Assembly: GCA_951813615.1 (NCBI GenBank)
Contig: OX638377.1
Location: 1,178,001 to 1,242,000 of the forward strand
Source of the DNA: an uncultured Latescibacterota bacterium
GTDB taxonomy: Bacteria; Latescibacterota; UBA2968; UBA8231
DNA: 64,000 nucleotides
Direction: 5' to 3'
Both the position numbers and the translations under genes were made by a program. The notes below the pieces were generated by a model. The model was given only the letters and a program-made list of their open reading frames with translations, made no database searches and was not told the origin of the DNA. This document shows, piece by piece, positions 1 to 7,468 of the stretch (position 1 is the first letter of the stretch; every line of letters begins with the position of its first letter).

Positions 1-1920
1 TCAGTAGTAGTAGAACGCATAGACCAGCGCAGCGCCTCCGACGCCGACGCAAGTGCCCAAGATCAGGCCGATGAAAAAGGGTAGCAGGGTGCGGTAGAGC
101 TGAATGCCGCCGTAGCGCAGGGCTATGAGTTTGATCAGCCAGGCCAAGAAAATCCCAAACCAGTCAATGGAGACGGTGTTGGTCAGGGCGATGCCCAGTC
201 CCACTGGGTGCAAGGGCCAGCCGGCGAAGCGGTACTGGGCCAGTGCGAGCAGCCCAGCGAGGCCGGCACCGATGGCGAGGAACACGGCCACTAGCGGCTC
301 GGCGGGATTGGGGTTGTTGATCGAATTGGCGACCCAAGACCAGTGGTATTGCGGCGACATGACGAAGTACCAGCGGTAGCCGTGGAGCAGTCCGTGGCGG
401 TAGCCCAGCCAGATGTAGCAGACCATGGTGGTTATGAGGCCGACGATCATGGCGGCGGACAAAAAGAACACCAGCTTGCGTCCACTGATCTTGAGCCGGG
501 CCGGCTCGCAGACCTTGAAGGCGTGGGCGAGGGTGCCCATTAAAAAGAGCTGAAGGTCGGCGGTCCAGACCATGCTTAGCCCCATCGCGCTCAGTCCTTG
601 GGCACCAAAAGGGGCGGTGCCCACGAGATTGGTCAGGATCGGCGGCACGGAGGCCGGAGCGCGCAGGCGGCCGATCCCGGTCTGGGCCAACAGGCGGGCG
701 ATGCCGAAGAAGATCACCAGCGCGACCAGCAGGAAGACGATGCTCCAGATCAGGCTCAGGCCGCTGGCCCAGAGGAAGCCGCTCATGTACGTCAGTCCGA
801 CCAGTCCGAGCAGAGCAGCGGTGCGAGGCGAGATCGGGCTGTCGGAGTCTGGGGCACCGCCGATGATCAGCCGCCACTGGCGACGCAGAAAGTGGCGCGA
901 CATCCATAGCGAGATTCCGACGATACACGCGAGCGAGCCAACCTGCTGATGGGCGAGCAGCACGTTGGATGGTGCGTGGGGCTGGGCCGGCAGCGATAGG
1001 GAAATGCCCAGCCAGTTGAGCAGGGCACCTTCGGCGGCGATGAGGATGTGAAAAAACCAGACGCTGAACAGCACGTTGAGGCCGACCAAATAGCTCAAGC
1101 CCACGACCAGCAGGTCGGTGTTAAGCCCGTAACTAAGCCCGAATTGACGGATCTCGATGCGGCCGCCGGGGATGCCGAAGCCGTGGATGATCTCGATATC
1201 TAATACTTGATCGAGCATGTTGACGGTCGGCAGCGCATAGGCGATGAGAAACCCCAGCCACAATAGCTTGCTTTTGAGAATGGACGCGGCGGGGTTTTCC
1301 AAGCTCTCGAGGAGCATGTTGGGGACGGCGGCGAGGGGATACACCAAGCGCTCTTGGCGCGACCATTGGTGATGGACCAAGCTGATAAGCGCGATGCTGA
1401 CCAAGAAAAAGGCCAGCATGAAGAGGCCCCACCACAACAGCGGCCCGGCCCACAAGGCCCAAGGCACGGGCGCGGCGGCATCCGTTCCTTCAAAAAGCTG
1501 GCGGATCGCTTCGAGGTCACGGGGGACGGCCCAGTGGGGAATGTGCGGCCAGAGCAGGTCGGACCAGTTGTTTTCTGGGGTGGCGTAGTAAAAGACGCCG
1601 GCAAGAAGCGGGATGAAGTAGCCGCCAAAGCCCATGGAGGGCAGGACCACGGCGACCATGAGCGCGGCATAGACCAAGGCGAAATTGGCTGGCGAGAGGC
1701 GCAAGAGCGGGTGGAGCAGGCGCAGCGCGAGGGCGACGACCGCAAGCCAGAAGATCAGGAAGATGACGCCGATGGTGTTGAAGTGATCGGTCAGCCCTGT
1801 GTAGTTTCCATAGAGAACATAGGTCCGCACACTGGTAAAGGTCATGCAGACGGTAAAGACTAGAACGAGGCCGAAGGAAAAACAGGTGCCGAGGAAAGAG
1901 GTTGCAGGAGGGCGAGACAT
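1..1920 (-). CDS. DUF6785/DUF6784-like polytopic membrane protein
   Basis: A 639-residue protein with at least a dozen hydrophobic segments spread along its length, starting at an ATG at 1920 and ending exactly at the window edge with TGA. It resembles the large integral-membrane family annotated DUF6785/DUF6784, which is distantly like oligopeptide transporters. A paralogue of nearly equal length (646 aa) lies at 49230-51170. Both have an N-terminal helix group, a loop with a PENNW or AENQW motif, an HxQW segment before a Phe/Tyr-Pro-Leu-Ala helix, and a C-terminal LHPxGLxxxxT block followed by a conserved LRYGG motif. Transport of an organic solute is inferred; no substrate can be read from sequence. 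Family membership is fairly sure, function is not. Confidence 0.8.
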   Translation of the reverse strand: MSRPPATSFLGTCFSFGLVLVFTVCMTFTSVRTYVLYGNYTGLTDHFNTIGVIFLIFWLAVVALALRLLHPLLRLSPANFALVYAALMVAVVLPSMGFGGYFIPLLAGVFYYATPENNWSDLLWPHIPHWAVPRDLEAIRQLFEGTDAAAPVPWALWAGPLLWWGLFMLAFFLVSIALISLVHHQWSRQERLVYPLAAVPNMLLESLENPAASILKSKLLWLGFLIAYALPTVNMLDQVLDIEIIHGFGIPGGRIEIRQFGLSYGLNTDLLVVGLSYLVGLNVLFSVWFFHILIAAEGALLNWLGISLSLPAQPHAPSNVLLAHQQVGSLACIVGISLWMSRHFLRRQWRLIIGGAPDSDSPISPRTAALLGLVGLTYMSGFLWASGLSLIWSIVFLLVALVIFFGIARLLAQTGIGRLRAPASVPPILTNLVGTAPFGAQGLSAMGLSMVWTADLQLFLMGTLAHAFKVCEPARLKISGRKLVFFLSAAMIVGLITTMVCYIWLGYRHGLLHGYRWYFVMSPQYHWSWVANSINNPNPAEPLVAVFLAIGAGLAGLLALAQYRFAGWPLHPVGLGIALTNTVSIDWFGIFLAWLIKLIALRYGGIQLYRTLLPFFIGLILGTCVGVGGAALVYAFYYY

Positions 1921-2071
1921 GGACGAATTGCGAATTGGGGTGAGAAGAGAAATGGGCTTCTTTATATCTTTATAAATAGAACAGATGAGGGGACGCAGGC
2001 AATGAAGTATAGATGTTGCATTTTGTCCCTAACATGGAATCTAAAAATACTCGACCGGAGGAAAACCCTGT

Positions 2072-2353
2072 ATGCAGTGGCCTGAGATATGCAGAAGCCA
2101 TCCCGATAAATGGCTGATTGTTGAGGCGTTAGAAGCTCATACAACCCCCGATTCACGGCGGCACCTTGATCGCTTAACAGTTGTTGAGGAATGTCCCGAT
2201 GGCAAAGCTGCCATGAAACGGTATCGGCTCCTTCACCAGCAGTATCCCGAACGGGAGTTTTACTTTATCCATACCAGTCGTGACTCACTTGATATTCAAG
2301 TGCAACAGTGGTTGGGAATCCGCGCTCCGCATGCAACTGATACGAAAGTATGA
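2072..2353 (+). CDS. small hypothetical protein paired with retropepsin-like protease
   Basis: A 93-residue soluble protein without signal peptide. A good ribosome-binding site (GGAGGAAA) lies about 10 bases before the ATG. It is rich in charged residues and reads as one small alpha/beta domain. Its end overlaps the start of the aspartic-protease-like gene that follows (ATG at 2331), so the two are probably translationally coupled. I know of similar small proteins preceding retropepsin-like genes in other bacteria but cannot assign a function. Confidence 0.65.
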   Translation: MQWPEICRSHPDKWLIVEALEAHTTPDSRRHLDRLTVVEECPDGKAAMKRYRLLHQQYPEREFYFIHTSRDSLDIQVQQWLGIRAPHATDTKV

Positions 2354-2714
2354 TCTTCCGTTTACAGCGGTATCTATTGCCTATCGAGGATCAACGATTG
2401 AGATCCCACAAGTCCTTGTTGATACTGGCTCGGCTAGCACGGTGATATCTGCCGACTTGGTTGATTCTATCGGAATTTTTCCTTTGCCCGAGGATCGGCT
2501 TTCGACTATTCGCGGTATAGGGGGTAGTGAAGTCGTATTTAGGCGACGAGTTGATTGTTTGCAGGTCGGTGAGAAGGGATTGGTCAACTTTGATCTTGAA
2601 GTGGGAGGCATGGACTATGGTTTTGAAATCAATGGGATCTTGGGGATGGACTTCCTGACGGAAGCCAAGGCTATCATCAATCTGCAGGCGATGAGTCTTA
2701 CATTCAATGGATGA
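2331..2714 (+). CDS. retropepsin-like aspartic protease domain protein
   Basis: A single-domain retropepsin-like protein of about 127 residues. The catalytic-type motif VDTGSAST lies near residue 30, and a C-terminal hydrophobic-Gly motif (GILGMDFL) matches the second half of the fold. An in-frame ATG at 2280 exists, but the ATG at 2331 begins the conserved part and overlaps the preceding gene by 23 bases, so I prefer it. Enzymes of this type work as homodimers with one Asp per chain. Whether it cleaves the upstream small protein is unknown. The stop overlaps the next gene by 8 bases. Confidence 0.75.
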   Translation: MQLIRKYDLPFTAVSIAYRGSTIEIPQVLVDTGSASTVISADLVDSIGIFPLPEDRLSTIRGIGGSEVVFRRRVDCLQVGEKGLVNFDLEVGGMDYGFEINGILGMDFLTEAKAIINLQAMSLTFNG

Positions 2715-4521
2715 GCGCGCCGATGCCAACTTGGCCCGGCGCTTAGGCTGGCTCGTCTTCGTCCTCGCCCTCGCGGTACGGGTCGCCTATATCTTCGAAG
2801 CGGATGCGAGTCCGCTTTTTGCACATCCGGCGGTCGATGCCAAGACGTACACCCATCACGCCCAGCGCTTGGCTGCGGGCAACTGGTTGGGCGTCGGCGA
2901 GGGGCCGTTTTGGCAGCCGCCGCTGTACCCGTACTTCCTCGGGGCGGTAAAGAGTCTTTTCCCAGAATCATTTTTTTACGTCGTGCGCTTTGTTCAGGCT
3001 CTGTTAGGGGCGCTGGTCTGCGCGATGAGTTGGTGGCTTGGGCGCACTTTGTTCAATCCGGCGGTAGGGTTACTAGCTGGGGTCGGCGCAGCGCTGTGCG
3101 GGCCGCTGATCTTTTTTGACGGCGAACTGTTGCCGGCTTCACTGGCCGCCTTCGTCGATCTGCTAGCCCTAGTGGTGCTTTTGCACGTCTGGCGTCGTCC
3201 GAGCCGTTGGGGATTTTTGGGTGCCGGCGCGGCATTTGGCGTCGGTGCGTTGGCCGTGCCGACGGTGCTGACCTTTGCGGTCGCCGTGCCCATCGTCCTC
3301 TTGTGGGTTACCCCTCGTCGGCAGGGCTTGATCTGGGCCGGTGCGTTCTCACTCGGAGTGGTCTTGGCCATCGCGCCGGTGGCTTGGCGCAATTGGGCTA
3401 TCGGCGGCGACGGGGTGGGGATTTCCTATAACGCGGGGATCAACCTGTATATCGGCAATAACTCTGACTATGCAGAGACTGTGGCCATTCGCCCGGGGTG
3501 GGAGTGGGATGATTTAATCACCCAACCGGCGCGGGAGGGGATTGAGCGGCCCTCGGCTAAGTCGGTTTATTTTGCTGCGCGAGCTTGGGACTATATCCGG
3601 GGCGATCCGACGGGGTGGCTGGGGTTGATGGGGCACAAGTTAGGGGCGTTTTGGCACGGCGATGAGCGGGGGCGCAACCAGCCGATCTACTTCTGGCGCA
3701 CGTACTCAACGGTGCTGTCGGCGACCCTGTGGAAAGCGGGTATTGCCTTCCCCTTTGGCTTGGTGGCTCCTCTGGCGCTGTGGGGAATGTTGCTGAGTCT
3801 GCGGCGGATCGGGCCGACGTGGCCGCTGCTGTACGTGCTGAGCTATTGTCTGGGGGTGATCGCATTTTTTGTCGCGGCGCGCTACCGGGTGCCAGTGCTG
3901 CCGGTGCTCATAGTTTTTGCCGCCTACGGGCTGTGGGCGCTGTGGGACTGGGGACGGGTGGGCTACTGGCGCAACTTGGGGCTGGGGTTGGCCGTTTGTT
4001 TGGCCTTTGCGTTGGCGGCCAACAGCCGCCTAGCGCCGATGGACATGGAGGGGGATGCGGCCATCCACTACAATCTGGGCAACGCCTATGCCGAGGTCAG
4101 AGACAAAGAGCGGGCACTGGCGGCGTTTGAGCGGGCGGTGGCCGAGGATCCCGAGTACTGGCAGGCGTGGTTAAATCTGGGTGGGATCAAGGCGGCGCTG
4201 GGCGATCTCGCAGGCGGCGAAGAAATTTTTGCGCGGGTGGCGCAAAAGGCCCCTCGGCAAGTCGAGCCGTGGATGAACTTAGCGCACGTGCGGATCATGC
4301 AGCGAGATATAGAGGGAGCCTTTAGCTACTACGAGGCCGCGCTCGAGGCTAATCCCAAGTTGCTACCAGCCTACGTGGAGATGATCCGCCTCTACGGGCA
4401 GATGGGCGATTTAGCCCGAGCGGCGCACGTCCTCCAACGAGCGGTCGATCATTTGCCCGCCGAGCGCGAGCGCTTGCGTCAGTTCTACGAAGAGATACAA
4501 ACGCGGGCGTTGGGCCGCTAG
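2707..4521 (+). CDS. GT39/PMT-like membrane glycosyltransferase with C-terminal TPRs
   Basis: A 604-residue protein with about ten transmembrane helices in residues 12-440, followed by a soluble C-terminal part with at least three TPR units (about residues 450-590; repeats beginning HYNLGNAY, AWLNLGGI, PWMNLAHV). The first periplasmic loop carries an acidic residue before a Tyr (AVDAKTYTHHAQ), as in lipid-linked-sugar glycosyltransferases of the GT39/ArnT type. Transfer of a sugar from a polyprenyl carrier to a periplasmic acceptor is inferred from the fold. The TPR tail would dock the acceptor or a partner. It overlaps the protease gene by 8 bases and may share its transcript. It converges on the FG-GAP gene, with the two stops overlapping by 4 bases. 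Confidence 0.75.
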   Translation: MDERADANLARRLGWLVFVLALAVRVAYIFEADASPLFAHPAVDAKTYTHHAQRLAAGNWLGVGEGPFWQPPLYPYFLGAVKSLFPESFFYVVRFVQALLGALVCAMSWWLGRTLFNPAVGLLAGVGAALCGPLIFFDGELLPASLAAFVDLLALVVLLHVWRRPSRWGFLGAGAAFGVGALAVPTVLTFAVAVPIVLLWVTPRRQGLIWAGAFSLGVVLAIAPVAWRNWAIGGDGVGISYNAGINLYIGNNSDYAETVAIRPGWEWDDLITQPAREGIERPSAKSVYFAARAWDYIRGDPTGWLGLMGHKLGAFWHGDERGRNQPIYFWRTYSTVLSATLWKAGIAFPFGLVAPLALWGMLLSLRRIGPTWPLLYVLSYCLGVIAFFVAARYRVPVLPVLIVFAAYGLWALWDWGRVGYWRNLGLGLAVCLAFALAANSRLAPMDMEGDAAIHYNLGNAYAEVRDKERALAAFERAVAEDPEYWQAWLNLGGIKAALGDLAGGEEIFARVAQKAPRQVEPWMNLAHVRIMQRDIEGAFSYYEAALEANPKLLPAYVEMIRLYGQMGDLARAAHVLQRAVDHLPAERERLRQFYEEIQTRALGR

Positions 4522-6146
4522 GGGTCCGGCTGGACGACTTTGAGCACTTGATTGGCGGCGACCTTTTCTAAGGTCTGATGCATCCCGTCTGGCCAGCGGA
4601 TTTCCACTTGGGCGCTCGTGGCCGCGCCCAACCCGAAGTGCAGGCGGGGGTCGTGGCTGGACAGATAGCTACCGCCCGATTGGCGCTCCTGCACTTGGCG
4701 TATTCCGTCGGCGACAACCTCCACCCGCGTACCGAGGGCGTCGGGGTGGATTTTTCCCACTAACAGGATTTGCAGCCAGTGATAGGCGTTGCCGCCGTCG
4801 TTGCGCAACAGCCGCGGCCGGGCTGCTACTGTGGTGACTAGGAGATCGAGGTCGCCGTCGTCGTCGTAGTCGGCGACCGCGGTGGCGCGGCCGGCGTTGG
4901 CCCTTTGGAAATCCGGTCCCAATGCGGCCGAGACGTCGGCAAAGCGGCGGCCAGCGTCGTTGCGGAACATCTGGTTGGGTTGCCGATAGGTTTGGCTCGA
5001 ATCCACTTCTGCGATGCGGTCGATGACGTGGCCGTTGGCGGCGAAGAGGTCGAGGTCGCCGTCGTTGTCGTAGTCGAAAAATTTGGTGCCAAAGCCGAGG
5101 AGCCGGTACGAGGGATCGGCCAATCCCAAGCGCTGGGTGGCGACGGCGAATTGGCCTTGGCCGTCGTTGCGGTAGAGGGCGTTGGTTTCAAAGGCGAAGT
5201 TGGTGACGAAGAGGTCGGCATCGCCATCGCGGTCGTAGTCACCAAAATCGACGCCCATGCCCGCGTCGGCGTGCCCGTGCTCGTTGTAGCGGGTGCCAGC
5301 AATCAAGCCCACTTCGGCGAATGTGCTGTGCTGGTTGGCGTAGAGGAAGTTCATGGTACCGTCGTTGGCCACGTAGATGTCGGTGTCGCCGTCGCGGTCG
5401 TAGTCGGCCAGCGCGACGCCCAGCCCCTTGCCCTTGAGTGTGATGCCGGTGGCCTCGGTGACATCGGCGAAGGTGTTGCCGTCGTTGCGATAGAGGAGGT
5501 CGCCGGTGGGGTCGTACACGCTGGGCTCGCAGTACGAGCGCACTTGGCCTTGTTGGCAAACGGATTCATCGTCGAGGGCGTAGCGCACGTAATTGGCGAC
5601 GAATAGGTCGAGATCGCCGTCGAGATCGTAGTCGAGGAAGCCGGCACTGGAGCCCCAGCGCGGATCTGCTAGGTCGGCCGGCGTTTTGGCAAAGGTACCG
5701 TGGTCGTTGCGGTAGAGGGCGTTGGGGCCGTAATTGGCGACGAATAGGTCGGTGTCGCCGTCGGCGTCGTAGTCTGCGGCCGCGACGCCAAAGCCGTAGC
5801 CGGGGTCGGCGCTGCCGCTGTGGGTGGTGACGTCGGCGAAGGTGCCCGCACCCGCATTGCGGTAGAGTCGGTTGACCGGCGGTTGGTCCGGGGGATGGCC
5901 GGTTAGGTAGGTGCCGTTGGCGAGATAGAGGTCGAGGCGACCATCGCTGTCGTAGTCGAGGAAGGCGGCTCCGGCACCGAAGGTTTCGACGTAGTAATAT
6001 TCGCCGGAAAAGCCGTTGTAGTGGACGAAGTCAATGCCAGCGGCGGCTCCAGCGTCGGCGAAATGCACTGGCGGTGCTGGGGGGTCTTGGGGGGTGCAGG
6101 CACAGAGGGCGAGGGCGAGACCCCATATTTTGTAGGACTCAATCAG
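4518..6146 (-). CDS. CRTAC1-like FG-GAP/ASPIC-UnbV lipoprotein
   Basis: An exported beta-propeller protein built from FG-GAP/VCBS repeats with many Ca-binding DxDxDGDxDL loops, closed by an ASPIC/UnbV-type C-terminal domain (the GTRVEV and SGGSYLSSHDPRLHFGLG region). The first canonical start is a GTG at 6068, but that begins inside the domain. The frame stays open upstream and encodes a lipoprotein signal (KIWGLALALCAC followed by TPQDPP), so the real start is probably the CTG at 6146 or ATT at 6143. These overlap the stop of the zinc-finger gene upstream. No ATG, GTG or TTG is available in frame for the signal. A second copy at 52451-54178 has the same start problem. Likely a surface adhesion or scaffold protein; exact role unknown. 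Confidence 0.85.
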   Translation of the reverse strand: MIESYKIWGLALALCACTPQDPPAPPVHFADAGAAAGIDFVHYNGFSGEYYYVETFGAGAAFLDYDSDGRLDLYLANGTYLTGHPPDQPPVNRLYRNAGAGTFADVTTHSGSADPGYGFGVAAADYDADGDTDLFVANYGPNALYRNDHGTFAKTPADLADPRWGSSAGFLDYDLDGDLDLFVANYVRYALDDESVCQQGQVRSYCEPSVYDPTGDLLYRNDGNTFADVTEATGITLKGKGLGVALADYDRDGDTDIYVANDGTMNFLYANQHSTFAEVGLIAGTRYNEHGHADAGMGVDFGDYDRDGDADLFVTNFAFETNALYRNDGQGQFAVATQRLGLADPSYRLLGFGTKFFDYDNDGDLDLFAANGHVIDRIAEVDSSQTYRQPNQMFRNDAGRRFADVSAALGPDFQRANAGRATAVADYDDDGDLDLLVTTVAARPRLLRNDGGNAYHWLQILLVGKIHPDALGTRVEVVADGIRQVQERQSGGSYLSSHDPRLHFGLGAATSAQVEIRWPDGMHQTLEKVAANQVLKVVQPDP

Positions 6147-6469
6147 GCGAATTCGATGACGTCGAGGGTTTGGGGCCGAGCCAGTTCCCTGCGCTGCTGG
6201 ACGAGTTGATCCAGCGTCTTAGCAGTTTGGGCCGTCATATAGGTCTGATGACAATGAGGACAGCGGACCACCGGCACCTTATCCACTAGAAACTTATCGT
6301 TCTTGGGGCCGCACACTTGCGTCTTGTAGCGCAGCTTCGCGCCGTCTTTACCGCAGTAGTCGCAAATCATGAGGTTGCTCTCTGGGCCGGTCCTAGTAGG
6401 ATGATCGGGAACAATATACTCATTGGCGCGGATTTTGTCGCGCATCTGGTGGAGGATGTGGTCGTACAT
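6143..6469 (-). CDS. YgiT-type zinc finger protein (MqsA N-terminal-like)
   Basis: A 108-residue protein whose middle holds two Cys pairs (CDYCG near residue 36 and CPHC near residue 71). This is the spacing of YgiT/MqsA N-terminal zinc-binding domains found in antitoxins. After the second pair comes a helical tail (TAQTAKTLDQL) but no recognisable XRE helix-turn-helix as in full MqsA. Such short forms usually sit beside a small DUF4258- or RelE-like toxin. None is visible upstream (6470-6600) or downstream, so it looks orphaned. Its stop overlaps the probable start of the FG-GAP lipoprotein gene. Confidence 0.75.
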   Translation of the reverse strand: MYDHILHQMRDKIRANEYIVPDHPTRTGPESNLMICDYCGKDGAKLRYKTQVCGPKNDKFLVDKVPVVRCPHCHQTYMTAQTAKTLDQLVQQRRELARPQTLDVIEFA

Positions 6470-6603
6470 CGTATGAGGTTCCTTTGAACGGTACCAATAT
6501 ATAGACCGCCGCGTTTGCAGGCGGACGAATCCTCCCTCTTGCGTGATGCAGTTGCGGACGATTTAATGATAGTGTCACTAACCACTAAACAGGAGGATGG
6601 ACA

Positions 6604-6795
6604 ATGCCGTTTATCAACGTGAAGATGCTCGCGGGGCGTTCCACCGAGCAGAAGCGGGCCTTAGTCAAAGCGCTGACCCAAGCCATAGTGGATACCTGCG
6701 ATGCGCCCCGGGAGGGGACTACGGTAGTGCTCGAAGAATGCGAGCGCGAGAACTGGGCAAGGGGCGGGGTGCTGGTGGCGGACCGCCAGCAATAA
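6604..6795 (+). CDS. 4-oxalocrotonate tautomerase family protein
   Basis: A 63-residue protein beginning Met-Pro, so that Pro becomes the N-terminal catalytic base after Met removal. It has the family length and the ending GGVLVADRQQ. An AGGAGG ribosome-binding site precedes the ATG by about 8 bases. Members interconvert enol and keto forms of small acids or dehalogenate haloacrylates; the substrate is not evident here. No catechol-degradation genes are nearby. A degenerate copy of its 3' end lies at 7411-7453, so a second tautomerase gene once stood nearby. Confidence 0.85.
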   Translation: MPFINVKMLAGRSTEQKRALVKALTQAIVDTCDAPREGTTVVLEECERENWARGGVLVADRQQ

Positions 6796-6911
6796 GGTGA
6801 TCGAATGATCCCTTTCGCAAGGAGGACGCCGAGGCCGTGGAAGCACGGCCCGGGGTCCTTCTCGTCCACCAGCATAATATCGCTTGAGGGAGTTCTTTTT
6901 TATGAGATTGC

Positions 6912-7049
6912 TCAGGCCAACTGCTCAATGGCGATTTCTACTATGGTCTTTGTCACGAATAAATTCAGTAGATCGATTTGTCCTACTTCGTGCAGGTGAA
7001 TGAGGGGACCTGCATCAGCGACGGCCTGTTCTACCTGCCCATGGCCCAC
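6912..7049 (-). pseudogene. truncated PIN-domain toxin (DUF3368-like), N-terminal stump
   Basis: A 45-residue reading frame with a GTG start at 7049, overlapping the end of the antitoxin-like gene at 7031-7279. It contains VADAGPLIHLHEVGQIDLL, the first strand and helix of DUF3368-type PIN nucleases (usual pattern: Asp/Asn, then Ser/Thr/Gly-Pro-Leu-Ile). It stops after about 45 residues where a whole domain needs about 150, so the remaining acidic catalytic residues are missing. It is too short to be an active nuclease. The overlap with the antitoxin keeps the normal antitoxin-toxin operon order. Confidence 0.65.
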
Positions 7050-7279
7050 TCAAGATCCTCCATCATAGCCTGATGCTGGCGCTCGGCCAGTTCCACCCAA
7101 TCCACGCCCATTCCTTCTATCGCTTCGTCGCGGGTAATTTCTCGTCGTAGGTAGCGTCCGAGGATGCGTTCCCGCCACATCTGCTGGACGCCTTTCTGAA
7201 ACGCCAGTGTCATTACTTCGGACTCGGATTTTTCGGTTTCCCGCGACAGGGTCTCCAAATAAGAGAAAGTTTTGTCCAT
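7031..7279 (-). CDS. antitoxin-like protein upstream of a broken PIN toxin
   Basis: An 82-residue protein from the ATG at 7279. Upstream in-frame starts to 7354 add a stretch that does not look conserved. The N-terminus (MDKTFSYLETLSRETEKS) followed by a short helical region reads like a small DNA-binding antitoxin with an ESEVMTLAFQKG helix. The C-terminal half (REITRDEAIEGMGVDWVELA) resembles the toxin-binding part of antitoxins whose toxins are DUF3368 PIN proteins. A truncated PIN toxin follows directly, overlapping its end. The family cannot be named with certainty. The antitoxin seems to have outlived its toxin. Confidence 0.6.
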   Translation of the reverse strand: MDKTFSYLETLSRETEKSESEVMTLAFQKGVQQMWRERILGRYLRREITRDEAIEGMGVDWVELAERQHQAMMEDLEWAMGR

Positions 7280-7410
7280 TGAGTGCCTGCTTCTGCGATC
7301 CACTGCATGGATAGTGTAAGCTAGAATATACTCCTTTCTCATTTGGAGGCACAAAGACGATTGTTCCCGGCTACAATAACTCGACTAGTAGCTCAATACC
7401 GACTACTGAT

Positions 7411-7453
7411 AATGGGTCATCGGGGGTGCTGGTAGCGGATCGCCAGCAATAAG
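7411..7453 (+). pseudogene. 3'-end remnant of a second tautomerase gene
   Basis: The bases encode SSGVLVADRQQ and a stop, matching the C-terminus of the tautomerase at 6604-6795 (GGVLVADRQQ, stop, then AAGGT) with two silent changes in the last 30 bases. Upstream of this the reading frame does not resemble a tautomerase. The repeat is therefore the stump of a duplicated or recombined gene. Confidence 0.6.
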
Positions 7454-7468
7454 GTAGCAGAGGCCAAG

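Noticed and set aside
164..928. A 254-codon minus-strand frame inside the first membrane protein
   Set aside because: It is Arg/Pro-rich and overlaps the real membrane protein in another frame, as expected for a shadow.
4905..5606. Long plus-strand frame rich in Val and Gly across the FG-GAP gene
   Set aside because: It is the shadow of GAC/GAT-rich codons of the propeller repeats, which read GTC/GTA-like on the other strand.
6817..6900. Minus-strand frame reading MLVDEKDPGPCFHGLGVL that looks protein-like
   Set aside because: It runs into the reverse complement of the tautomerase gene and I could not place it in a family; no start or partner supports a gene.
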